Assembly (NCBI RefSeq): GCF_018812025.1
Contig: NC_063049.1
Span: 17,856,758 to 17,920,757 of the forward strand
Direction: 5' to 3'
Length of the DNA: 64,000 bases
Origin: Megalobrama amblycephala
Lineage: Eukaryota; Chordata; Actinopteri; Cypriniformes; Xenocyprididae
The notes below the pieces were generated by a model that was not told the DNA's origin, did not search any database, and was given only the letters and a program-made list of their open reading frames with translations. Of the stretch, positions 1-10,048 are shown one piece after another. Numbering within the stretch: position 1 is the stretch's first letter; each line of letters opens with the position of its first letter. A program made the translations under genes and the position numbers.

Positions 1-1199
1 GAATCCAACCTTATATATTATATCAACCATTATCAGTATTACCTGTTTATCAATATTAGAGCAAATTGTTCAATGAATAAAATAAGGTAAAATTAAAATT
101 ATTCAATTTACTGATAAAATGAATTGCAAAGATGCCGTGTTCCTCATACTCAGAAATGGATTCCCACACACAGATAAACCACATTCCATTTTAACAGTGA
201 TATTAGACACACAAATCTCCATTAACAGTGTAAATTTGACTAGGCTCAATCTGCCACTCTGAAACTGCCCATGAAGCATTTAATGAACTGACCCTTCGGC
301 CCGCTCACCCCATCTCATCTCTTCTACCACCATCCACCGCCCCCTTGTACCTGGAACAGTGCCCCAATCATCCCTTTTATGTGCCCACGAGACAGAGCTG
401 GCCCCTCCAACCACACACCCCCACCCCTGTGACAACCTCCCCCCACTTCACCAAAAGTGTCACCCAGTCCGCCTAACAAGGGTGAAGGCCATATGTGACT
501 CTCTCATTAACGACTACATGAAAGACAAGAAGTACAGAAGGACATCTGGGCCTGACTGAGACACAGAGGAGAAAGCGAGCATGTGTGAGCGAAAGACGTG
601 CAAAGCACCAAGCTGTACATCATGCTATATAGGAGTAAAGGCCTTTTCACATGACTCAAGTTGTCTAACTCTGTGAACAATTCACATGATGCATGCAAAG
701 TGATTTTTTTTTTGCCTTGTAATGTGCAAGCAATTTTCAAGACAAAGAAAATACGCTGTAACTGTCTGAATACCTTATAATTTACATTTTTAATCATTTA
801 TATTTCATTTATTGTTTTATTTATTTGTAATCATTTCTCAACTTTTGTGTTGCTGTCATGCCATGCTTTTCCTCCAACGGCTGATTTTTCTGTAATACTT
901 TAAGCCGGGGACACACCTAACGATTAGCTGAAACATTCTAAGACTGAACTGAACACACATACTGATTGTTTCCTTCGACTGGAGCCGATTTATATACTCA
1001 CACATGGAATTTGAACACCGACTGTAATCGCAGACTGAACATAACTGGCTCTGACTGGAAGCGTTTGAGCGCGATCAGTCATAAGTATCAATTTACATTC
1101 ATAATCGGCCTTACAATCGTTAAGTATGTGCGCGGCTTTATTCAGGTTCTAAGCTCAAAACTTAATTTTATGTAAAATAACTATTTTTTATATTTATAT
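1..1199. other. Non-coding flank, no gene seen
   Basis: I see no gene here; the short open frames lack any recognisable domain and have no coding pattern. Around 904-1140 the sequence GCCGGGGACACACC followed by repeated CTGA-rich words resembles the terminal part of a degraded DNA transposon, but I cannot find a matching opposite end, so I do not call it an element. Confidence 0.4.
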
Positions 1200-1317
1200 T
1201 ATTTAAAATATAATTTATTACTGTGATGGCAAGGCTGAATTTTGAGCATCATTACTCCAGTCTTCAGTGTCACATGATCCTTCAGAAATCATTCTAATAT
1301 GCTGATTTGCTGATATG

Positions 1318-1713
1318 TGTCACAGTTCCAGACATTCCCAGACTCCAGTTCCCATAATCTTCCCTGCCAATCACCTGCACTCACTCCACCAATCAGTAAT
1401 CACCACACCTAGCTGCAGCACATGATCTGGACTATTAAAACCACTCACATCCTCACACACGTTGCGAGGTCTTTTATACTCTGGTTGCAATTCTGAGCGT
1501 TGATTATCATGTTTGCCTGCCTGTTATTTACTCTGTCTGTTCCCCGTCTATGATTCTCTGCTGCCTGCCTTTGGACTGTTGATTGTTTACTGGACTTGTG
1601 ATTGATATCTGCCTGCCCTGATCTACTGCCTGTTCCACAACCACGATTCTGCCTTGTCTCTGCTGTACCTGTTTGTCACTGTTTGACCCCTGCCTGTTTG
1701 ACCATGAGTTACA
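1318..1713. repeat. Solo LTR with 5-bp target duplication
   Basis: The 396-bp segment begins TGTCACAG and ends GTTACA, so it has the TG...CA termini of a retroviral-type LTR. It is flanked on both sides by ATATG (1313-1317 and 1714-1718), a 5-bp target site duplication typical of Gypsy and ERV integrases. No internal coding region or second LTR is present, so it is most simply a solo LTR left by LTR-LTR recombination. The surrounding repeat continues on both sides. Confidence 0.75.
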
Positions 1714-1901
1714 ATATGCATGATTTGCTGATATGCAAGTAATGTTGTATCTTATAATTATCAATTTTAAAACAGTTGTGCTGCTTAATATTTTTGTGGA
1801 AACCGTGATCATTTTTTTCAGGATTCTTTGATAAATAAAAAAAAAGCTTAAAAGAACGTCTCGGTTACAAAGGTAACCCTCGTTCCCAGAAGGAGGGAAC
1901 G

Positions 1902-2093
1902 GAGACGTACGTCGGACAGACCGACGAATAGGAATCTCGCTAGAGAGGCCAATCTACTTCGAGTGTAACTAAAACGAGCCAATGCACATTGGCATGCAAT
2001 CATATGCATCAGCTGCTCGCCTCGCAGCGCGGGTATATAATGAGCAGCAGGTGCGTTGCATCTTCAGGTTTTCGCTGAGGAGCCGAACCGGAT
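1902..2093 (+). repeat. DIRS left inverted terminal repeat
   Basis: This segment is inverted relative to 7802-7991 with few mismatches, from GACGTACGTCGGACAGACC through the TATA-like GGGTATATAATGAGC to GCATCTTCAG. The outermost 44 bp (1858-1901) lie outside the inverted repeat and are instead complementary to 2134-2189. Confidence 0.88.
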
Positions 2094-2133
2094 AGGCGGC
2101 AGCATCAGCGGGGTACAGCGACTGTGGCGACGG

Positions 2134-2246
2134 GACGTACGTCTCCGTTCCCTCCTTCAGGGAACGAGGGTTACCTTTGTAACCGAGACGTTCCCATTCA
2201 GTCGGTCACGTTCGACGTACGTCGGACAGACCGATGAATAGGAATC
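2134..2246. repeat. DIRS internal complementary region
   Basis: The first part (2134-2189) is the reverse complement of the extreme left end, including GGTTACCTTTGTAACCGAGAC. The second part (2190-2246) is the reverse complement of the extreme right end, starting GTTCCCATTCAGTCGG. In the DIRS model this region templates the joining of the two ends into a circle, so the boundary GAGAC/GTTCCC at 2189/2190 is the circle junction read on the opposite strand. Confidence 0.88.
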
Positions 2247-2797
2247 CCTACCAAAGCGCCACAGGAGCTGCCCCCTTCCAGCGCTCTGTTGTAAGCCACC
2301 TGAACCCCCTTGCCTGAGGATGGTGGGACAGGGCTAACACAGAGAGAGTCGATCACTGCTGTTCCCCAAAACCCATTCAGTGAGACTATTGGATAACGCT
2401 GGGAAAGCGTACCCTTTCGCTGGGAAAGGAACGCTGCGGAAGCCACATCCTTCCCCGAAGGAGTTATGTGGAGAAGTACATATGGACTAACCCTGTAGGG
2501 CTGTGCTACATATGGAAGAGCTGGGGTGACTCCAACCCGATGAAGGGTAGGTTCTCCCAGAGGGAAAGACACGGGCTTCGTTTAGGAGCATCCGTGGAAC
2601 CAACCATATGGGATCCCCGTAGGGTCACACATATGGAACCCAGCCTAAACCCGGTTCTCAAGGATACAAAGGAGTATAAGCCTGGCGCCAGACGCTCCGC
2701 CACGTCGGCTGCTGAAGGGATATCGGAGGACTCGACAGGGTCTGCCTTGTAGGGACTCTCTGGAGAAAAGAAGCACATGTAGCGCAGCAAGCCGACA

Positions 2798-3840
2798 CTA
2801 AGCCGGGGCCTCTCCGTGCCTCTGACCTGTGGCGAGAACACGGGAGGAGACCGGCTCGACACGAAGGCTATAGTATCTAGCGAACGTGTTAGGTGTCGCC
2901 CAGCCCGCAGCTCTACAAACGTCTGTCAGTGAGGCGCCACGAGCCAGCGCCCAGGAGGATGCGACACCTCTCGTGGAGTGAGCATGCAACCTGAGTGGGC
3001 AGGGCATGCCCTGAGCTTGGTAAGCCAGGGCGATGGCATCCACTATCCAGTGGGCCATCCTCTGCTTGGAGACAGCCTTTCCCTTCTGCTGGCCTCCATA
3101 ACAGACAAAGAGCTGGTCTGAGGTCCTGAGGCTTTGGGTTCTGTCTATGTACAGTCGCAAAGCGCGAACTGGACAGAGTAAAGCCAGGGCTGGGTCTGCC
3201 TCCTCCGAGGGCAGCGCTTGCAGGCTCACCACCTGGTCCCTGAAGGGAGTGGTAGGAACCTTGGGCACATAGCCAGGCCGGGGTCTTAGTACCACGTGGC
3301 TATCACCCGGCCTGAACTCCAGGCACGATTCGTCGACCGAAAATGACTGCAGGTCCCCTACCCTCTTGATGGAGGCCAATGCAACCAGCAGCAAAGTCTT
3401 CATAGACAGAATCTTTAAGTCTGCCGATTGCAAAGGCTCAAAGGGAGCAATCTGAAGTGCTCTTAGCACCAGAGCGAAGTCCCAAGAGGGTATGGAGGGG
3501 GGACGAGGAGGATTTAACCGTCTCGCCCCCCTAAGGAACCTGACGACCAGGTCGTGCTGACCAACAGATTTGCCATCTATGTGGTCTTGGTAGGATAGCA
3601 GCAGTATGGACTTTGAGGGTGGAGGGGGACAGCCTACGCTCCAACCCTTGCTGCAAGAAGGAAAGCACGACTCCGATCGAGCATCTTCGGGGGTCTTCTC
3701 GGCGAGAAGAGCACCACTCGACGAACAGGTTCCACTTCGAGGCGCAAGCACTCACCAACCACTTAAACAGTCTCGTAGACAGTGCACGTGCCGAAGTGAT
3801 GGTGTTAAGTACCTCAGGGGGTAAGTCACCTAGAACCTCC
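2798..3840 (-). pseudogene. DIRS tyrosine recombinase, frameshifted
   Basis: The C-terminal two thirds is open from 3751 to 2798. It has the tyrosine-recombinase residues Arg (IKRVGDL, residue 130 of that frame), HxxR within HAHSTRGVASS (258-261), Trp 285 and candidate nucleophile tyrosines in FARYYSL (293-294). The N-terminal core-binding part (KWNLFVEWC and LSPSTLKVH) lies in another minus-strand frame upstream to about 3840. The two halves meet near 3600, where a small indel shifts the frame. In an intact element the protein would integrate the circular DNA copy. The start overlaps the end of the RT ORF. This copy is probably inactive unless translation recodes. Confidence 0.88.
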
Positions 3841-5809
3841 GCGTCCTGTCCAGGGACCAGACATGGAGTTTCCAGAGGTCTGGACGCGGGTGCCAAAGAG
3901 TGCCCCGTCTCTGAGAAAGCAGGTCCTTCCTCAGAGGAATGGGCCAGGGAGGGGCTGTCATGAGGAGTGAGAGTTCTGGGAACCAGGTCCGGTTGGGCCA
4001 GTAGGGCGCAACTAAGAGGATCTGCTCCTCGTCCTCCCTGACTTTGCACAGGGTCTGTGCAAGGAGGCTCACTGGGGGAAACGTATATTTGCGAAGGCCC
4101 CGGGGCCAGCTGAGTGCCAGTGCGTCTGTCCCGAGTGTTCCCTCGGACAGGGGGTAAAACAACTGGCAGTGGGAGGTTTCCGGTGAGGCAAACAGGTCTA
4201 CCTGAGCCTCTCCGAACTCTCTCCAGATCAGCTGGACCACCTGGGGGTGGAGTCGCCACTCTCCTGGCAGCTCAGCTCGTGATAGCTCGTCGGCCACATG
4301 GCTGAGCACACCAGGGACAAGAATGGCACGAAGCGACCTCAGACGCTTCTGACTCCAGAGGAGGAGATGGCGGGCGAGTTGCGACATGCGACGGGAGCGT
4401 AGACCACCTTGATGGTTGATGTACGCAACGGTCGCAGTGTTGTCCGTACGGACCAGTACATGCTTGCCCCGTAGCGGCCCTTTGAGGCAGCTCAGAGCAA
4501 GACGTAGTGCTAGCAACTCGAGGCAATTGATGTGCCAATGCAGATGGGGTCCCGTCCAAACCCCTGACACTGCATGCCCGTTGTACGTGGCACCCCAGCC
4601 GGTGGCAGAAGCATCTGTGAATACCACAGCATGCCGGGACACTTGTTCTAGGGGCACTCCTGCCCGGAGAAACAAAGGGTCCGACCACGGACTGAAGGCT
4701 TGGCGGCACTCCTGAGTGATTGGCACCCGGAACGTGCCACGTTGCCACGCCCATCTCGGGACTCGGCCGTAAAGCCAGTGTTGAAGCAGTCTCATATGAA
4801 GCAGACCGAGCGGGGTTACTGCCGCCGCGGCCGCCATATGCCCCAGGAGCCTCTGAAAGAATTTCAGTGGGACCGCTGTCCTGCCATTGAACGTATTCAG
4901 GCAGTTCAACACCGACTGAGCACGTTCCTCTGTGAGGCGTGCTATCTGTTCGACCGAATCCAGCTCCATACCGAGAAAAGAGATCCTCTGCACAGGGGAG
5001 AGTTTGCTCTTTTCCCAGTTGACCTGAAGACCCAACTGGCTGAGGTGACTGAGCACCAAGTCCCTGTGTTCGCACAACCGATCCCGAGACTGTGCTAGAA
5101 AGAGCCAGTCGTCTAGATAGTTGAGAATGCGAACACCCTGTTCTCTCATGGGAACGAGGGCTCCCTCCACGACTTTCGTGAAGACGCGGGGATACAGGGC
5201 CAGCCCGAAGGGTAGGACTCTGTACTGATATGCTTGACCTTCGAACGCGAATCTCAGGAATGGCCTGTGTCGCAGAAGAATCGAAACGTGGAAGTACGCG
5301 TCCTTCAGGTCGATCGCTGCAAACCAATCTCGGGGACGGATGCACTCGAAAATGCGTTTCTGCGTGAGCATTTTGAACGGTAGCTTGTGGAGGCTCCGAT
5401 TCAAAACTCGCAGGTCCAAGATCGGTCGTAACCCGCCGCTTTTCTTGGGTACAATGAAGTAGGGGCTGTAGAACCCCGACCTCAAATCGGCTGGAGGGAC
5501 CGGCTCTATCGCGTCCTCCGCCAGTAGGACTGTGATCTCCGCACGCAAGACAGGGGCAACAACATCTTTCACTGTAGTGAAGAGGACGTCCCTGAACCTG
5601 GGGGGATGCCGGGCGAACTGAATCGCATAGCCGAGCCTGATGGTCCAAAGGAGCCAGCGAGACGGACTGGGGAGCGCTAACCAGGCTCGCAGAGACCGTA
5701 CAAGCGGGACCAAAAGGACCAGCGGCGTACCCGCAGCAGGGCAGCGAGGTGGAACACAGGGACGCGGCTTGGGGGGCTCTCTTTGTGAGGCGGCCCGAAG
5801 CGGCGTCAC
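3830..5809 (-). CDS. DIRS reverse transcriptase / RNase H / methyltransferase-like protein
   Basis: The 659-residue open frame carries an RT domain at about residues 90-290, with AIDLKDAYFHV (165-175) and the catalytic box YLDD (231-234). A retroelement RNase H follows at about 395-515, with FTDAS (397-401), Glu431, RTDNTA (455-460, Asp456) and VADELSR (505-511, Asp507). The C-terminal part has VDLFAS (537-542) and LLVAPYWP (598-605), matching the Dam-like methyltransferase-related domain usual in DIRS1-type elements. It would copy element RNA into DNA. The frame is fully open although its neighbours are damaged, and the true N-terminus may lie upstream in the degraded gag/pol junction. Its antisense frames are only shadows. 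Confidence 0.92.
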   Translation of the reverse strand: MTPLRAASQREPPKPRPCVPPRCPAAGTPLVLLVPLVRSLRAWLALPSPSRWLLWTIRLGYAIQFARHPPRFRDVLFTTVKDVVAPVLRAEITVLLAEDAIEPVPPADLRSGFYSPYFIVPKKSGGLRPILDLRVLNRSLHKLPFKMLTQKRIFECIRPRDWFAAIDLKDAYFHVSILLRHRPFLRFAFEGQAYQYRVLPFGLALYPRVFTKVVEGALVPMREQGVRILNYLDDWLFLAQSRDRLCEHRDLVLSHLSQLGLQVNWEKSKLSPVQRISFLGMELDSVEQIARLTEERAQSVLNCLNTFNGRTAVPLKFFQRLLGHMAAAAAVTPLGLLHMRLLQHWLYGRVPRWAWQRGTFRVPITQECRQAFSPWSDPLFLRAGVPLEQVSRHAVVFTDASATGWGATYNGHAVSGVWTGPHLHWHINCLELLALRLALSCLKGPLRGKHVLVRTDNTATVAYINHQGGLRSRRMSQLARHLLLWSQKRLRSLRAILVPGVLSHVADELSRAELPGEWRLHPQVVQLIWREFGEAQVDLFASPETSHCQLFYPLSEGTLGTDALALSWPRGLRKYTFPPVSLLAQTLCKVREDEEQILLVAPYWPNRTWFPELSLLMTAPPWPIPLRKDLLSQRRGTLWHPRPDLWKLHVWSLDRTRRF

Positions 5810-6129
5810 AGTGTGCTAGGCAACACTTCCTGGTTCCACGGATGGACAGAGGGAGCAGTCGAGGCTTTGGCTGCCCGCTGCTCGCTGCTGTCCGCTGGCG
5901 ACAGAAGAGGGGGATGAGAGTGGTGAGGTTTTTCTCCTTCCACTGCTCTCCAACCCTCTTCAGACCTGGAAATGGAGGAACTGCTCTTTTAAATTTGGGT
6001 ACCGCTTTCTCTTGGGTCAGTGGCGGAACAGAAACAAACCCAATAAAAGGATTTACCACCCGGCCCTCCTCCAGGGGTGGAAGAGCAGCCCCACCCATCT
6101 CTGGGTCGCCCGTCTCAGGGGTGATTCTC

Positions 6130-7640
6130 ACCAACCACTTAAACAGCTGCAGAGACGGGAGGCGTCATCTACCCGCAATGGACACAGCAGAGCCTGCTGG
6201 GCCGGAGTTTCTTGCAGGGGACGACAACCTTGGCGACGAGCAGACTGAGGGGCGGCCCAAGAGGAACTCAATGGTTTGTCATGGGAAGCTCCCCGATCCG
6301 CTACTAACTGAGGAGAACCGCTGGGCTCAGTCCTCGACAGTGTCACCGAAAAGGCCACCTCGTAAGATGGGAGCATTGAGAAAGCATTTAGCTTGACAAC
6401 CTCTCGCACCTCACAAGGTAAGCCAAGGGGCACTTCTGGACCACTGAGGTGGACATCGTCTGGCTGAGGGCCTGCGCCGTGACTTTGATCACGGTTAGTC
6501 AACAAGCGCAGCTCAACCCCAGCACAGAACTACCCTCATGCAAAAAGAGTGCCTTGGCCTCACATGCAGGGTGGGTGTGGTCTGTGTACTTATGCAGATT
6601 TTGGCACTTTTGGCATTCCATATTTATGGCACCAATATACCCCCATACTGCCAAGTTTTCCATGCACATCTGGAAGACCCAGGAAAGCATGGCTGTAAAC
6701 TCCAAATCTGAGTCAGCATAAGCACACACCATTACAGTGGGCAGCGTCACCCTCATTTCCAGAGCATAACAGCACTCTCTCCGATGCTGCAATCGACGTC
6801 TGTCCCTCAGCTGGAGCTCTGAATGAAATGCTAGGTTCCCCTATGAGAAGGACCAGCAATCCAATCCAGAAACTGCACAGCTTGCAATGCGCTAGAGAGG
6901 GAGGGGCCCTAGGGGGTTGGTTCCCCGAAGGAACCCCTCAACCTCATGTCACCCAAGCCATATCAGCAAAGTAGACCTCTTCTGGTGCACCAGAGAGGGC
7001 GCTACAATGGAGATTATGCAAGGGAACCGCGCATCTAGAGCGCCGAGCGAGTGCTGGGTTGCCGTGACAACACGCGCTGCAGCCCGGCAGCTCGACGGCA
7101 CACGACACGCAGAGGAGCGAGAGGTTTGCTCTCGTTGATCTCCACGATCTCCCAGAGTGTCGGGCAGACCCGCGGCTGTGCTTTTACACACAAGCGGCAG
7201 CTGGCCAACAACAGAGGGGACTCAAGCTTCCCGGAGAAAGAAGAGTCACGACCGGCGTGTCGACGTGATCATGTTCTCATATGAAAACATGAAACACCCA
7301 CGAACATCGTTTCAGCACGCGCCCAGACATGTGAAACAGTGATCGTGGCCGTCATTGAGGACAGGAACGACCGCATCCAGAAACACAAGTAGGATGTCAT
7401 CTTTAAAAAGACGCAAATCTACTTGTGTAAGCTCTTTCAGGGACTTTACTCTTTTAAAAGTGCTGAAGTACGCAGGGGAACGGCCGCCGCAACACAGACA
7501 GGGATTGTGTGCAGCCTGTCGTGTGCTCTCTCTCTCTCTCTCTTTGAAGGCGCTCACTCTTACCAGCCGTAAAAACGGCTTTTCAGCGCTCAAAAGCGCA
7601 CCGTACCGGCCGTGAGAACAGCCTTCTGACGCTGTCAAAC
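6130..7640 (-). pseudogene. DIRS gag-like ORF remnant
   Basis: By position this is the first ORF of the element. Reading the minus strand in pieces gives gag-like segments seen in fish DIRS elements, such as TAQALSQTMSTSVVQKCPLA (near 6420-6495) and a cysteine-containing HDHCFTCLG (near 7315-7345). They are broken by stops and frame changes and no single frame spans the region. The assignment rests on position and short motifs. It would have encoded the structural protein of the particle. Confidence 0.55.
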
Positions 7641-7801
7641 AGCTATTTGCTCAAAAACGGCAAACGAAACAAAAACAGAAAAAGAGAGGACTTCGACCCC
7701 GCTGCTGTGCTGTTCGCCCGCACTCGGAAAAAAAGAGAAGTTCAACCAAAAAGCTTGACTCGTCTTCTAGCAGACACTCGCTTGCAGAGAACAGGAACAA
7801 A

Positions 7802-7991
7802 CACCGTTCGGCTCCGAAGCGAAAAGCTGAAGATGCAACGCACCTGCTGCTCATTATATACCCGCGCTGCGAGGCGAGCAGCTGATGCATATGATTGCAT
7901 GCCAATGTGCATTGGCTCGTTTTAGTTACACTCGAAGTAGATTGGCCTCTCTAGCGAGATTCCTATTCGTCGGTCTGTCCGACGTACGTCG
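7802..7991 (-). repeat. DIRS right inverted terminal repeat with TATA box
   Basis: This is the inverted partner of 1902-2093. Read on the minus strand it presents GGGTATATAATGAGC (around 7849-7866), which would place a TATA-type promoter directly upstream of the minus-strand gag, RT and recombinase frames. The last 23 bp (7992-8014) lie outside the inverted repeat and are complementary to the second half of the internal complementary region. Confidence 0.85.
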
Positions 7992-8238
7992 AACGTGACC
8001 GACTGAATGGGAACTGTATTTATTGAAAACACAAATCTTACAATCTTCTGTAACATGATCATTTTTGATCAATTTAATGCATCATTGCTGAATAAAAGTA
8101 TTATCTCCTTTATAAATAAATAAATCAATCTTATATGCACCTTACTGCCCCCAAAATTTTAAATGGTACTGTATATTTTCAATAATTGTTTTTCAACTTG
8201 TTTGCAGTTTTAGAATAATATTTTTATCATTTAATTAA

Positions 8239-10044
8239 ATGGTTCATGACATGATAAATCAAATTTCCCTTGATGTTTTGGCATATAAAAGAGGTTTTTG
8301 TATCATTAATACATCCTGCAAGTTCTATAACTTAAAACGTCCTCGTCATCAATAAAAAAGCATTTGTATAATCAAGCTGTAAAAATACTACGCTTGAATC
8401 CGAGGTGGCACGTGACATCACAGGGGCACAATCATTTGCATACGACTGCCTCTGGAGCAAGACAACAACACTCTAAAAAAAAGTGCTATATAGCACTAAA
8501 AGTGGTTCTTGGTTTATAATCATAGGGAAACCACTTTTGGTGCTATGTAGCACCATATCTTTAAAGGTGCTCTACAGCACATTTGTCAAATGGTGCTATG
8601 TAGAACCCATAAGAGGTGCCATATCGCATTTTATTTCTTCAACAAAAATGGTGCTAAACAGCACTAACAGTGGTTCTTTGGCTCATAAAGAACCTTTAAA
8701 TGGGCTTAACAGGTTCTTTGTACGGCAGTGGTGCTATATAGCACCTTAACCACCCCAAAGAACCACTGAAGAATCGCTGAAGAACCATACAGGGACTTAA
8801 CAGGTTCTGTGTGCAGTAGCGGTGCGGTGAAGAACCACTCAAGCACCAAAATTTGGAGCTATACAGCATTTAAAGTGGTTCCCTTATGATTACGAGCCAA
8901 AGAACCACTTTTAGTACTATATAGCACCATTTGTTTTTAGAGTGAAAACACCTACTTTTACATCTTCGCATCGTTGGCCCCGCCCACTGATTTTTATGCG
9001 ATGAACAGCGAGTGGATCTAAAGTAGGCCTAGATATTTAAGATTGCGATGCCATGCAGACGTTGTGTTGTTCCTGGGTATGTAAAAACATCATCTTTGCA
9101 TAAGCTGCAGATCGGATGAATAAATGGGTTCAGTTTTTACATTTCACTGTGGATTATTTGGTAATTCAGTCGCAATATCAATGTAGGCTTTGCAAACAGA
9201 CTTTTGCGATATGGATTCGCCACAAACAGTAACAGTGTTCATTCTAATCTGATATCTGATGTGTAATTATTCAAGTTCAGGTAGATTTTCTTTGTCCCAA
9301 AATTGTTTAATACTGTTTATGCATCAGCAAATCAAGCCAGTGACTAAACAATAAACTTCGTATTGTTTCTCTTAGTAGCATGAAAATAATCCGTTTTTTA
9401 AATTGTGGTTAAATTACATACAGAAAGCGATCAAAGTACAATCCCTTTACAATGGCTGAAGCTGTCAATCACACAGTGTGAGTTTATCTGGACACTTGCC
9501 AAAACTGCCATTATAATGAATGACACTGTTACACTGCACAATGAAGCTCTTAGGCTAACGTTACTGTATTTACATCATGTTTGCTGTTAGTTGTGGTGAA
9601 AGTATTTCGTGAGAGTGCAGGGATAGAGTTACAATGATGAGATCATTGCATTCACGTGATCAACAGACTGTCTGTCATTTACACAATGCTCATCACTGCA
9701 ACCTTTCATGTGGTGGGTAAAGATCTAAATATAAGGCTATAATCAACATTTTTCAAGATTCGTTAATGTAATGAATTCATTAATTTGTAAATAGTAAAAG
9801 TATCCAAAAGGGTTGCACATGTAATACGTATTTCAAATGCAAAGATGTCAGCCAATCACAGCAGTGGGCGTTTACACTGAAGTCTCTCAGCAGACACGCC
9901 CCTTCAAACAGTTCAAATAAGAGGGCTAAAATCAGGATAGAAAAATGTCTTTTACTTCTAAATTATGACCATTTTTGATGTAAAAATCAGACTAACATTA
10001 TAAGTGCACCTCAGGAAATATTATAAAATAATAAAAAAAATCCT
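8239..10044. mobile_element. TTAA-flanked non-autonomous DNA element, copy 1
   Basis: The interior matches the element at 32266-34751 over several hundred bp, for example the GGCCCCGCCCACTG block at 8976-8989, CACTGTGGATTATTTGGTAA, and TTTTTGATGTAAAAATCA near the right end. The ends sit next to TTAA (8235-8238 and 10045-10048) but the terminal AGGGGTCATGA is degraded on both sides, so this looks like the older copy. No transposase is visible. A CACTA-like element occupies 8469-8944. TTAA targets are used by piggyBac and Kolobok transposases; I cannot decide between them. Confidence 0.75.
8469..8944. mobile_element. CACTA-like MITE with repeated GTGCTATATAGCAC palindromes
   Basis: The ends are CACTCTAAAAAAAAGTGC and its inverted form ending TTTTTAGAGTG, consistent with CACTA/EnSpm-type termini. 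The interior repeats the perfect 14-bp palindrome GTGCTATATAGCAC and variants, alternating with GTGGTTCTT and AAGAACCAC words, so much of the element can pair with itself. It interrupts element copy 1. The flanks share only AA(A), compatible with a 2-3 bp target duplication. It is non-coding. Confidence 0.7.
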
Positions 10045-10048
10045 TTAA

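Larger units (their letters stand above)
1858..8014 (-). mobile_element. DIRS-type tyrosine-recombinase retrotransposon, 6157 bp
   Basis: All the DIRS hallmarks are visible. Long inverted terminal repeats (about 1902-2093 and 7802-7991) each carry GGGTATATAATGAGC. An internal complementary region (2134-2246) repeats both termini in inverted form: 2134-2189 is complementary to the left end and 2190-2246 to the right end. The minus-strand order is gag remnant, RT-RNase H-methyltransferase-like ORF, then tyrosine recombinase. The internal region fixes the ends as GTCTCGG (1858) and GGGAAC (8014). There is no target duplication beyond the shared AAC, as expected for circle integration by a tyrosine recombinase. 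The frameshifted recombinase and decayed gag make this copy non-autonomous. Confidence 0.93.
1200..8200 (+). repeat. Old interspersed repeat, split by an LTR and a DIRS
   Basis: The pieces at about 1200-1317, 1719-1857 and 8015-8200 read as one interspersed repeat (including GTCACATGATCCTTCAGAAA and TTGATCAATTTAATGCATC) once two insertions are removed. A second copy lies in reverse orientation at about 48925-49290 and shows the same order without the insertions. The repeat is non-coding; I recognise it as a sequence common in cyprinid genomes but cannot name its class with certainty. Confidence 0.75.

Noticed and set aside
359..797. Short open frames on both strands near the left edge
   Set aside because: No domains, no splice-flanked conserved segments, and low-complexity composition.
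4272..6134. A 620-codon open frame on the minus strand
   Set aside because: It overlaps the RT ORF in a shifted frame, has no domain motif and a low-complexity Arg/Ser/Pro-rich composition, so it is a shadow of the GC-rich RT gene.
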